From the NCBI RefSeq assembly GCF_017894385.1, contig NZ_CP059560.1, positions 2,604,001 to 2,668,000 of the forward strand: a DNA stretch of 64,000 bases, written 5' to 3'. The notes beneath the pieces are model-generated. The model had not been told where the DNA came from. It saw nothing but the letters and a program-made list of their open reading frames with translations, and ran no database searches. The position numbers were made by a program, and so were the translations under genes. The stretch is from Aromatoleum petrolei (GTDB lineage: Bacteria; Pseudomonadota; Gammaproteobacteria; Burkholderiales; Rhodocyclaceae). Positions 56,863-64,000 of this stretch are shown piece by piece (the first letter of the stretch is position 1; the number at the start of each line of letters is the position of its first letter).

Positions 56863-57801
56863 TCAGGCGAGCTCCAGCGGCGCCGCACGCCCGATCGGGC
56901 GCACGCCGGGCAGGTCGCTCTCGAGGATGGCGGTGCGCAGGACGTCGATCGCGCCGCTGCGCGGGTAGGTGACGCGCCACGCGAGCACAACCCGTCGCGA
57001 GGGTTCGGGGTCGGAGAAGGGCCGCACGGCGACCAGCGCGTTCTGCGCCGGCAGGTCGTCCGCGGCGGTGCTGGGCAGCACGGTGACACCGAGGCCGGTG
57101 GCGACCATGTGGCGGATCGTCTCCAGCGAGCTGCCTTCCAGCGTGCGCTGCAGGCCGCTGACGCTGCGGCAGTGCGGGCACACTTCGAGCACCTGGTCGC
57201 GGAAGCAGTTGCCCGCGCCGAGCAGCAGCAGCTGGTCGTCGGCGAGCTTGTCCGGGTCGATGTACTCGAGCGCCGTCCACGGGTGGGTCGCCGGCATCAG
57301 CACGCGGAAGGGCTCGTCATACACCGGCTGCGCGACGACGCCCGCCTCGTCGAAGGGCAGCGACAGGACGATGACGTCGAGTTCGCCGCGCTTGAGCGCT
57401 TCGAGCAGCCGCGTGGTGTAGTTCTCGTGGATGATCAGCGGCATGCGCGGCGCGAGCTTGTGCACGCGCGGGATCAGCCGCGGCAGCAGGTAGGGGGCGA
57501 TGGTGTAGATCACCCCCAGGCGCAACGGCCCGGACAGCGGATCCTTGCCGGCCGCGGCGATCTCGGGGATCTGCGCCGCTTCCATCAGCACCTTCTCGGC
57601 CTGGGCGACGATGCGCTGGCCGGTGGAGGTGATCTTGACCTCGGTGGCGCTGCGTTCGAAGAGCTGCACGCCGAGTTCGTCCTCGACCTTCTTGATCGCG
57701 ACCGAGAGCGTGGGCTGGCTGACATGGCACTTTTCGGCCGCGCGGCCGAAGTGGCGCTCGTGGGCGAGGGCGATGAGGTAGCGGAGATCGGTGAGGGTCA
57801 T
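56863..57801 (-). CDS. oxyR: Hydrogen peroxide-sensing regulator OxyR
   Basis: 312 residues, LysR family. N-terminal HTH (FGRAAEKCHVSQPTLSVAIKKVEDELGVQLFER). The redox pair Cys199 and Cys208 (GNCFRDQVLEVC) sits at the same numbers as in E. coli OxyR, with an extra Cys211. Activates peroxide-defence genes when the disulfide forms. Divergent from the TonB-dependent receptor gene. Confidence 0.93.
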   Translation of the reverse strand: MTLTDLRYLIALAHERHFGRAAEKCHVSQPTLSVAIKKVEDELGVQLFERSATEVKITSTGQRIVAQAEKVLMEAAQIPEIAAAGKDPLSGPLRLGVIYTIAPYLLPRLIPRVHKLAPRMPLIIHENYTTRLLEALKRGELDVIVLSLPFDEAGVVAQPVYDEPFRVLMPATHPWTALEYIDPDKLADDQLLLLGAGNCFRDQVLEVCPHCRSVSGLQRTLEGSSLETIRHMVATGLGVTVLPSTAADDLPAQNALVAVRPFSDPEPSRRVVLAWRVTYPRSGAIDVLRTAILESDLPGVRPIGRAAPLELA

Positions 57802-57949
57802 GGTGGAGCGCTGGGCGTTGGCATGCGCCGAAGATGTTACTCCGCATGGGCAGATCGGGACACCTCCAGCAACCGCGACGCGTCGCTGCGGCTTATACTC
57901 CGGTTTGCGTCAATGCCCCGCACCACGGGACTTCGAACAATAACAATCT

Positions 57950-60034
57950 ATGTCTTTCTGCTTATATTTCCGCACCGTTGCGGCGGCGTCGATCGCCGCT
58001 TGTTCATCCATCGCGGCCGCCCAATCCGGAATCGGGCCGGAAACTTCGCCGGATCCACAGATTCCGGAATCGAGCTATTTCGACTCGCTTCCGGTGGTGC
58101 TCACCGTGTCGCGCATGCCACGGCCGCAGAACGAGGTGCCCGCGGCACTGACCGTGCTCGATCGCGAAACGATACGCGCGACCGGTTACCGCAGCCTGGA
58201 CCGCCTGCTGCGCCTGGTGCCGGGCATGCTGGTGGCGAAGGAACGCGGCAGCGAGCAGTGGGTCAGCTACCACGGCCCGAACCGTGACACGCCGCAGGAA
58301 TTGCAGATCCTGATCGACGGCCGCTCGGTGAGCGCGGCCTATTTCGGCAGCTTCGGGCGCAATTCCTTCCCGCTGGCAATCGAGGACATCGAACGCATCG
58401 AGGTGGTGCGCGGCACCGACGCGGCGTCCTACGGCACGAACGCCTACATGGGCGTGGTGAACATCATCACGCGCCACACCGCGGAGGAGAGCGGTGCGAC
58501 GGTCTCGGTCGCGGGCGGCACGGGCGAATACTCCGAAGTCAGCGGCCGCTTCGTCACGCGTTCGGGGCCCCTGGGCCTGCGCATCACGGCGCAACACCTG
58601 CGCGACGAAGGCGTGCACGACCTCAACGACAGCCGTGACCGCCACCGCGCAACCCTGCGCAGCGACCTGCAACTGAGCGAGCACGACGAGCTGACTTTTC
58701 TCGCCGGCCTCACCGACATCGCGCGCGGAACGGGTTATCCGAACACGCCGTTCAATTCCCATCCCGAACGCGACATGGACACGCGCGAGCACTTCGGCCA
58801 TCTGCGCTGGCGCCATGCCGTCAGTCCGGACGAGGAGTTCCTGCTGTCGGGTTACTACGCCTACGAGCGCACGAGCAACGAGTGGGCGGTCAACACGGGA
58901 CCGCTGCAGGCGATCCTCGGTCCGGTCTCGATTCCGGTGAACGACAGCTTCACGACGCGGCGTCAGAACCTCGAATTCCAGCACAACCTCTCGCCCCGAC
59001 AGGGACTGAGGCTGAGCTGGGGCGCCGAGTGGCGGCGCGACCAAGTCCATGCTCCGTTCATTTTCTTCGACCGCTCCGATCCGTCCGAGGAAAGCCGGCG
59101 CGTGTACGCGAACATCGAATGGCGGGCGGCACCGCAGTGGCAATGGAACTTCGGCGCGATGGCGGAGCGCTTCCAGCACGACCAGACCCGCCTTTCGCCG
59201 CGCGTGTTCCTCAACTGGCTGCCGAACGAAACCGAAACCTGGCGTGCCGGCTACGCACGCGCGTGGCGCAATCCGGGGGTGTTCGGCCGGCACAGCGACG
59301 TGCGCATCTTCGCGCCGGCCGGCACGCCAATTGCCGGCCTGCTGCTGCAGCACCGCTTCGTGCCCAACCCGGGAATCGATCCGGCGCGCCTCGACAGCTT
59401 CGAGATCGGCCATGCGCGCCGCTTCCCCGCCTTGCAGGGCAGCCTCGACGTGCGCGTGTTCCATGAGCGCATCGGCGATCAGCTGGTGCGCGAGCAGGCC
59501 GATGCGCCGATCGAAAATCCGTTCCAGGCGCTCGTGCAGCGCTTCCTGCCGCCTTCGCAGTGGGGAAACAGCCCGGGAACGGTGCAAATCGAAGGCATCG
59601 AGACGCAGTTCGATTTCAAACCGTGGAACCACGGCACGCTGCTGCTGCGCCACACGATGATGCGCCTGCGCGCCGACGACGACGGCACCGCGGACAGTGC
59701 CGCGCCGTATTCCGCGAGCGTCACGTGGCTGCAGCGCATGGGGGCCTGGCAGAGCGCGCTGACCCTGCTGCGCGTCGGGCCGGTGCGCGCCGGTAACGGT
59801 TTCACGCCGAGCTTCCAATACACCGTGCCGGACTACACGACGCTGGATGCCAGCATCGCACGCGAGTTCCGTCTGGACGGCGGACAGACGCTGGAGGTGC
59901 GGCTCACCGGCCTCAACCTGCTCGGCCGCCATCAGGAGCTGGCGAATTTCCCGGTGCAGCAGGCCTCCGGCGGCGACGACCCGGTCAATCGCCTCGAACC
60001 GATCGTGATGTTGAGCGTCTCGGCGAGCTTCTGA
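57950..60034 (+). CDS. TonB-dependent outer-membrane receptor
   Basis: 694 residues. Signal peptide (VAAASIAACSSIAAAQ), plug domain (about 50-175, with PAALTVLDRETIRATG, QELQILIDGRSV, DIERIEVVRGTDAASYGTNAYMGVVNIITR) and a 22-strand barrel ending in a terminal aromatic (LSVSASF). Substrate unknown; no Fur box or partner transporter is seen. A TATACT -10-like box lies at 57894-57899 without a good -35 box. A hairpin at 60049-60068 follows the stop. Confidence 0.88.
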   Translation: MSFCLYFRTVAAASIAACSSIAAAQSGIGPETSPDPQIPESSYFDSLPVVLTVSRMPRPQNEVPAALTVLDRETIRATGYRSLDRLLRLVPGMLVAKERGSEQWVSYHGPNRDTPQELQILIDGRSVSAAYFGSFGRNSFPLAIEDIERIEVVRGTDAASYGTNAYMGVVNIITRHTAEESGATVSVAGGTGEYSEVSGRFVTRSGPLGLRITAQHLRDEGVHDLNDSRDRHRATLRSDLQLSEHDELTFLAGLTDIARGTGYPNTPFNSHPERDMDTREHFGHLRWRHAVSPDEEFLLSGYYAYERTSNEWAVNTGPLQAILGPVSIPVNDSFTTRRQNLEFQHNLSPRQGLRLSWGAEWRRDQVHAPFIFFDRSDPSEESRRVYANIEWRAAPQWQWNFGAMAERFQHDQTRLSPRVFLNWLPNETETWRAGYARAWRNPGVFGRHSDVRIFAPAGTPIAGLLLQHRFVPNPGIDPARLDSFEIGHARRFPALQGSLDVRVFHERIGDQLVREQADAPIENPFQALVQRFLPPSQWGNSPGTVQIEGIETQFDFKPWNHGTLLLRHTMMRLRADDDGTADSAAPYSASVTWLQRMGAWQSALTLLRVGPVRAGNGFTPSFQYTVPDYTTLDASIAREFRLDGGQTLEVRLTGLNLLGRHQELANFPVQQASGGDDPVNRLEPIVMLSVSASF

Positions 60035-60048
60035 CGCATTTGGCTACA

Positions 60049-60078
60049 CGCCGGACTTGAGTCCGGCGGGCTTCGCCC
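60049..60078 (+). terminator. Hairpins after the TonB-receptor gene
   Basis: CGCCGGAC/GTCCGGCG, a perfect 8-bp stem with a TTGA loop, then a GGG-CTTCG-CCC hairpin directly behind. 14 bases past the stop; no T-tract, so likely Rho-assisted. Confidence 0.5.
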
Positions 60079-60169
60079 CCAATCTGTGTTGCATGCCGCG
60101 GCCGGGAACACCGGCGGCCGCCGTGCGTCTACGCGACGGATTGATGACAACTCAGGGGAAAAGCACAAC

Positions 60170-61657
60170 ATGCGCAAGACGATTCTTGTCACGGCCCTGG
60201 CGCTGGGCCTCGGCTCCGCCTTCGGCGACGGCCTCACGGTGCCCTCGGCGCTCGCCGCGAGCCCGGTACCGACGGCCCAGGCGGCCCAACTCAACCGCTT
60301 CGGCCTGCCCGATTTCGGCGATCTGGTGGAGCAGGTCGGCCCCGCCGTGGTGAACATCGCCGTAACGCAGAAGGAAAAGGCGCGCCCGATGGGCGAGGAC
60401 GTGCCGGGCCTGTCGCCCGACGACCCGTTCTACGACTTCCTGCGCCGTTTCGGCGTGCCGATGCCGGGCATGCCCGGCCAGCCCGGGCACGGCAACCGCG
60501 GGCCGCGCGTGCAGCGCGGCGTGGGCTCGGGCTTCATCGTCAGCGGCGACGGTTACGTGCTGACGAATGCACACGTGGTCGGCGAAGGCGAGTCGGAAGT
60601 GACGGTGAAACTGATCGACAAGCGCGAATTCAAGGCCAAGGTGGTGGGCACCGACAAGCGCACCGACATCGCGCTGCTGAAGATCGACGCGACCGGGCTG
60701 CCGACCGTGCGCACCGGCGACCCCGAGCGCGCACGCGTGGGCGAGTGGGTGGTCGCCGTGGGTTCGCCTTTCGGCTTCGACAACACGGTCACGGCCGGCA
60801 TCATCTCGGCCAAGGCGCGCCGCTTGCCGGATGAGAACTACGTGCCCTTCATCCAGACCGACGTCGCGATCAACCCCGGCAACTCGGGCGGACCGCTGTT
60901 CAACCTCGGCGGCGAGGTGATCGGCATCAACTCGCAGATCTATTCGCGCTCGGGCGGATTCATGGGCATCTCGTTCGCGATCCCGATCGACGTCGCGCTG
61001 AAGGTCAAGGACCAGATCGTGAAGTACGGCCGCGTGCAGCGCGGCAAGCTGGGCGTGACCATCCAGGGGCTGGACAAGGAGCTGGCGCAGTCCTTCGGCC
61101 TGTCGGAGCCGCGCGGCGCGCTGATCGCGAGCGTGGAGCCCGACAGCGCCGGCGACAAGGCGGGCCTGAAGCCGGGCGACGTGGTGCTGGGCGTCGACGG
61201 CACGAGCGTCGGCGATTCGGGCGACCTGCCGCGCATCATCGGCGACAAGCGCCCCGGCACGAGCGTGAAGCTGGAGATCTGGCGCGACGGCAAGAGCCGC
61301 ACGGTGAGCGCGACCCTGGGCGAGATGAATCCCGAGACGCTGGCCGAGGTACAGGGCGGCGGCGAGGGCAAGCGCGGCGAGGACGCGGGCGGCAAGCTGG
61401 GCCTGGCGGGCCGTGCGCTCACCAGCGAAGAGGCGGCGCAGCTCGGCGTGCGCGGCGGTCTGCTGGTCGAACGCGTGAACGGCCCGGCGGCGCAGGCGGG
61501 GCTGCAGCAGGGCGACATCGTGCTGGCGGTGAACAACCAGCCGGTGACCACGGTACAGGCCTTCCGCCAGATGATGGAGAAGGTCGGCAACCGCTTCGCG
61601 CTGCTGGTGCAACGCGGCGGCACGCGCATCTACGTGCCCATCCGCACCGGCAGCTGA
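60170..61657 (+). CDS. degP: Periplasmic Do-type serine protease (DegP/MucD)
   Basis: 495 residues. Signal peptide to about 30, trypsin-like domain with His135 (LTNAHVV), Asp166 (RTDIALLK) and Ser239 (NPGNSGGP), and two PDZ domains (LGVTIQGLDKELAQSFGL and the last about 90 residues). A Gly/Pro-rich loop near 95-115 is the LA-type loop. Degrades misfolded periplasmic proteins. The start at 60170 is preceded by AGGGGA. Confidence 0.95.
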   Translation: MRKTILVTALALGLGSAFGDGLTVPSALAASPVPTAQAAQLNRFGLPDFGDLVEQVGPAVVNIAVTQKEKARPMGEDVPGLSPDDPFYDFLRRFGVPMPGMPGQPGHGNRGPRVQRGVGSGFIVSGDGYVLTNAHVVGEGESEVTVKLIDKREFKAKVVGTDKRTDIALLKIDATGLPTVRTGDPERARVGEWVVAVGSPFGFDNTVTAGIISAKARRLPDENYVPFIQTDVAINPGNSGGPLFNLGGEVIGINSQIYSRSGGFMGISFAIPIDVALKVKDQIVKYGRVQRGKLGVTIQGLDKELAQSFGLSEPRGALIASVEPDSAGDKAGLKPGDVVLGVDGTSVGDSGDLPRIIGDKRPGTSVKLEIWRDGKSRTVSATLGEMNPETLAEVQGGGEGKRGEDAGGKLGLAGRALTSEEAAQLGVRGGLLVERVNGPAAQAGLQQGDIVLAVNNQPVTTVQAFRQMMEKVGNRFALLVQRGGTRIYVPIRTGS

Positions 61658-61690
61658 GCACCGCCCGAGCGGGGTCCGCGCCGCACGCGT

Positions 61691-61712
61691 GGCAGCGGCC
61701 GACCCCGCTGCC
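61691..61712 (+). terminator. Hairpin after degP
   Basis: GGCAGCGG/CCGCTGCC perfect 8-bp stem with a six-base loop, 33 bases past the degP stop and 23 bases before the CRP-type site. Confidence 0.5.
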
Positions 61713-61733
61713 GACGGCCCCGGCACGGGCCCT

Positions 61734-61751
61734 GTGTGACCTGGGTCACAC
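61734..61751 (+). promoter_or_regulatory. CRP-type operator upstream of cytochrome c'
   Basis: GTGTGACCTGGGTCACAC: contains TGTGA-N6-TCACA exactly (61735-61750) with 8-bp perfectly complementary arms around TG. Its centre is 137 bases before the ATG at 61880. It does not fit the FNR/Dnr consensus TTGAT-N4-ATCAA. Possible -10 boxes lie around 61777 and 61792 but none is clear. Confidence 0.75.
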
Positions 61752-61879
61752 GCGGCTTGGCCGTGGAATAAATCCCGATAGACTGCTGTTCATATTCGCG
61801 CAGGATCATTGCGAGCCGGCACGCATGCGCCGGTCGCGCGTGACGCGTTTTTTCCACCAACTGTCTGAGAGAACGAACA

Positions 61880-62353
61880 ATGAAGAAACTCCTCACCCAT
61901 GCCGCCGCCGGCCTCGTCGCGCTGTCGCTGGCCGGCATCGCCTCGGCGCAGATGAAGCCCGAGGACGCGATCAAGAACCGCCAGTCCGGCTACACCTTCA
62001 TGGCGTGGAACATGGGCAAGATCAAGGCGCAGGTCGTCGACGGCACGACGCCGTACAACAAGGACCAGGTCGTCGCCGCCGCCAACGTGATCGCGGCCAC
62101 GGCCAACTCCGGCATGGGCGCGCTGTACCTGCCCGGCACCGACAAGGGCAAGGGCTGGAAGGACACGCGCCTGAAGGCGGAGTTCTTCAAGGAGCAGGAG
62201 GAAGTCGGCAAGATCGCGAAGAACTTCATCGAGCAGGCCAACACGCTGCAGAAGGTCGCGATGACGGGCGACCAGGCCGCGATCAAGGCCCAGTTCGGCG
62301 AGATGGGCAAGGCCTGCAAGGCCTGTCACGACAAGTACCGCGTCGAGGAGTGA
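61880..62353 (+). CDS. Cytochrome c'
   Basis: 157 residues. Signal peptide MKKLLTHAAAGLVALSLAGIASA, then the four-helix cytochrome c' fold (AIKNRQSGYTFMAWNMGKIKAQV) with the heme motif Cys146-K-A-Cys149-His150 close to the C-terminus. Binds NO in the periplasm, giving protection during nitrosative stress or denitrification. Monocistronic between a CRP-type site and a strong terminator. Confidence 0.95.
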   Translation: MKKLLTHAAAGLVALSLAGIASAQMKPEDAIKNRQSGYTFMAWNMGKIKAQVVDGTTPYNKDQVVAAANVIAATANSGMGALYLPGTDKGKGWKDTRLKAEFFKEQEEVGKIAKNFIEQANTLQKVAMTGDQAAIKAQFGEMGKACKACHDKYRVEE

Positions 62354-62390
62354 GGCGCGCCCTGCCGGGCCAGCGGGTTCGGTGAACGGC

Positions 62391-62420
62391 AAGATGGCCA
62401 CCCCGCGGGGTGGCCATCTT
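62391..62420. terminator. Bidirectional terminator between cytochrome c' and MFS genes
   Basis: AAGATGGCCACCCC paired with GGGGTGGCCATCTT, a perfect 14-bp inverted repeat with only two bases between (so a loop of at least four is expected in practice). AATTTC follows on the plus strand. Lies between converging genes. Confidence 0.8.
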
Positions 62421-62437
62421 AATTTCACCGACGGCAT

Positions 62438-63658
62438 TCAGGCCGGCTGTGCCGCGGGCCGCAGTACCGGCGCCTCGCGGATGGGCAGGTTCACCAGGGC
62501 AGCCGTCGCCGCGAGCGCCATGTCGGCGTACCACATCCACGAAAAGTCGCCGAACTCGGTGATCGCGAGACCGCCCAGCCACGCGCCGAGGAAGCCGCCG
62601 ATCTGGTGCGACAGCAGCGTGAGGCCGAACAGCGTGCCGAGGTAGCGGATGCCGAACAGCTTGCCGACGATGGCCGCGGTCGGCGGCACGGTCGCGAGCC
62701 ACGTGAAACCGAGGCCGGCGGCGAAGAGGTAGAAGGTCAGCGCGGTCTTCGGCGCCATCAGGTAGAGCGCGACGAGCAGCGCTCTCGAACCGTACATCGC
62801 CGCAAGAATGTGCTTGCTGCGGTAGCGCGATACGCAGGATCCCGCATACAGGCTGCCGACGATGTTCGACAGGCCGATGATCGCCAGCGACCAGCTCGCG
62901 ACCGTCGGCGGCAGGCCGCACAGGTCGACTTCGCCCGGCAGGTGGGTGACGAGGAAGGCGATGTGGAAGCCACAGGTGAAGAACCCCGCGTGCAGCAGCA
63001 GGTAGCTGCGATCGCCCATTGCCTGGCGCACCGTGCGCCACAGGCCGGCGTCCTCGTGCGCGCCGTGGTGGTGGGTCGCATGCTTGGGATCGACGAGCAC
63101 GCGCACGAGCGGCAGCGCCGCCAGCGTCATCAGCGCCATCGACCACATCGCGCCCATCCAGCCGATCGACTGGATCAGCTTCTGCAGCACCGGTGCGAAC
63201 ACGAACTGGCCGAAGGAGCCGCCGGCGTTGATGACGCCCGACGCGGTACCGCGCGCCTCAACCGGCAGGCGCTGTGCCGCGGCGCCGATCAGCACCGAGA
63301 AGCTGCCCGCCCCCGAGCCCATTGCCGAGAGCAGGCCCAGCGACACGACCAGCCCGAAGCCCGAGCCCATGAAGGGCGTGAGCGCGCTGCCGAACGCGAG
63401 GACGATCAGGCCGGCGACGAGGACTTTCGCAGCGCCGTAGCGGTCCGCGAAGGCGCCGGCGACCGGCTGAATCGCGCCCCACATGAACTGGCCGACAGCC
63501 AGCGCGAAACTGATCGTCGCGATACCCAGCCCGGTCGAGCTGTTGAGCGGGGACACGAAGAGGCCCAACGACTGGCGCGCGCCCATTGTCACCATGAGGA
63601 TGCCGGCGGCCGAGAGGGTGACGATCAGCGCGGCGCGGCTGTTGAGGGATCGCAGCAT
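62438..63658 (-). CDS. MFS transporter (monocarboxylate/oxalate-formate antiporter type)
   Basis: 406 residues, about 12 membrane helices. N-half motif GIATISFALAVGQFMWGAIQPVAGAFADRYG is typical of MFS loop 2-3. A His-rich cytosolic loop (HATHHHGAHEDAG) joins helices 6 and 7. Best resembles oxalate/formate or monocarboxylate transporters, but substrate cannot be fixed from sequence. Confidence 0.82.
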   Translation of the reverse strand: MLRSLNSRAALIVTLSAAGILMVTMGARQSLGLFVSPLNSSTGLGIATISFALAVGQFMWGAIQPVAGAFADRYGAAKVLVAGLIVLAFGSALTPFMGSGFGLVVSLGLLSAMGSGAGSFSVLIGAAAQRLPVEARGTASGVINAGGSFGQFVFAPVLQKLIQSIGWMGAMWSMALMTLAALPLVRVLVDPKHATHHHGAHEDAGLWRTVRQAMGDRSYLLLHAGFFTCGFHIAFLVTHLPGEVDLCGLPPTVASWSLAIIGLSNIVGSLYAGSCVSRYRSKHILAAMYGSRALLVALYLMAPKTALTFYLFAAGLGFTWLATVPPTAAIVGKLFGIRYLGTLFGLTLLSHQIGGFLGAWLGGLAITEFGDFSWMWYADMALAATAALVNLPIREAPVLRPAAQPA

Positions 63659-63714
63659 GGGGGCCTTCTTTCTTTATCGTTATGGTCGGATGGGGTCGGG
63701 GGCGTGCTTCCCAG

Positions 63715-64000
63715 CTACTTCTTGCGCACGAACAGCGTGTGCAGGCTGCGTCCGAGCGCGCCGTCGCGGTCGAATACCGCGGTCGTCACGGTGCCGATGC
63801 CGCCGGGGTCGATGATGGTGCGCGCCGACATGCCAAACCACTCGCCGGTCGGATGACGGTGCATGTTGAGCGTGAGATCCACCGGCACGAAGGTCCAGTG
63901 GCGGATATCCAGTTCTGCGCTGATGCCGTTGGCGGAGTCGAGGATCAGCAGCAGGGTCTCGATGCCGTCGGTCGGCTGGCCGGCGACGAGCGGGATGCGC
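63715..64000 (-). CDS. Thioesterase-like protein, C-terminal part (runs off the window)
   Basis: About 94 residues of the C-terminus plus stop; the 5' part lies beyond the window. The visible part (HWTFVPVDLTLNMHRHP, WFGMSARTIIDPGGIGTV, LGRSLHTLFVRKK) matches the TesB-like/4HBT_3 acyl-CoA thioesterase fold. Upstream of the MFS gene on the same strand with a 56-base gap. Confidence 0.7.
   Translation of the reverse strand, partial: RIPLVAGQPTDGIETLLLILDSANGISAELDIRHWTFVPVDLTLNMHRHPTGEWFGMSARTIIDPGGIGTVTTAVFDRDGALGRSLHTLFVRKK

Overview
The window is GC-rich, almost fully coding DNA from a Gram-negative bacterium. Gene content (F1Fo ATP synthase in the order IBEFHAGDC, mnmG-rsmG-parA-parB, OxyR with the Cys199/Cys208 pair, cytochrome c', a Mo formate dehydrogenase cluster, yfhM-pbpC, def-fmt-htpX) and codon bias point to a betaproteobacterium. 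I infer a member of Rhodocyclales of the Azoarcus/Thauera/Aromatoleum kind; this rests on gene order and protein character, not on a search. No rRNA, tRNA, CRISPR array, prophage or complete insertion sequence was seen.

Layout. 1-2760: a ubiquinone block on the plus strand (DUF971 protein, ubiE, Tim44-like protein, ubiJ-like SCP2 protein). 2780-14180: two minus-strand operons, mnmG-rsmG-parA-parB and then atpIBEFHAGDC with its own sigma70-type promoter at 9819-9847. 14350-18252: a KTSC-domain protein, the zinc-ribbon protein YjdM/PhnA, and a glutamate/aspartate ABC transporter (gltI-J-K-L, minus) with a strong hairpin between gltI and gltJ. 18691-22164: a membrane-anchored 14-repeat WD40 protein and a class V aminotransferase. 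22351-29777: a bacterial alpha-2-macroglobulin overlapping pbpC. 29785-31655: an HD-GYP-type protein and tpx.

31819-43856 is a molybdenum formate dehydrogenase region. On the minus strand, in transcription order, it holds DUF3305, DUF3306, a large polyferredoxin, a TorD-like chaperone, a small TAT-signal protein, the catalytic subunit (Cys, not selenocysteine), the Fe-S beta subunit, a small lipoprotein and the cytochrome b gamma subunit. Divergently come fdhD, mobA and a HTH/periplasmic-binding-like regulator, with mobB convergent. So enzyme, chaperones, cofactor synthesis and a probable molybdate-responsive regulator lie together. A 168-bp MITE-like element sits in the divergent control region.

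43891-49945: sigma54-type response regulator, sensor kinase, htpX, fmt and def (minus). The kinase reading frame appears to start inside a REP-like palindrome. 50106-55475: LysM protein, dprA, smg, topB. 55489-57801: rubredoxin-reductase-like flavoprotein, a palindromic repeat cluster, oxyR. 57950-62353: TonB-dependent receptor, DegP/MucD protease and cytochrome c' with a near-perfect CRP-type site upstream. 62438-64000: an MFS transporter and the 3' part of a thioesterase-like gene.

The least explained items are the 703-residue polyferredoxin with HdrA/FlpD-like features, the orphan WD40 protein whose N-terminus looks like the linker of STAND-type conflict proteins, the REP-derived kinase N-terminus, and the MITE at the formate dehydrogenase control region.
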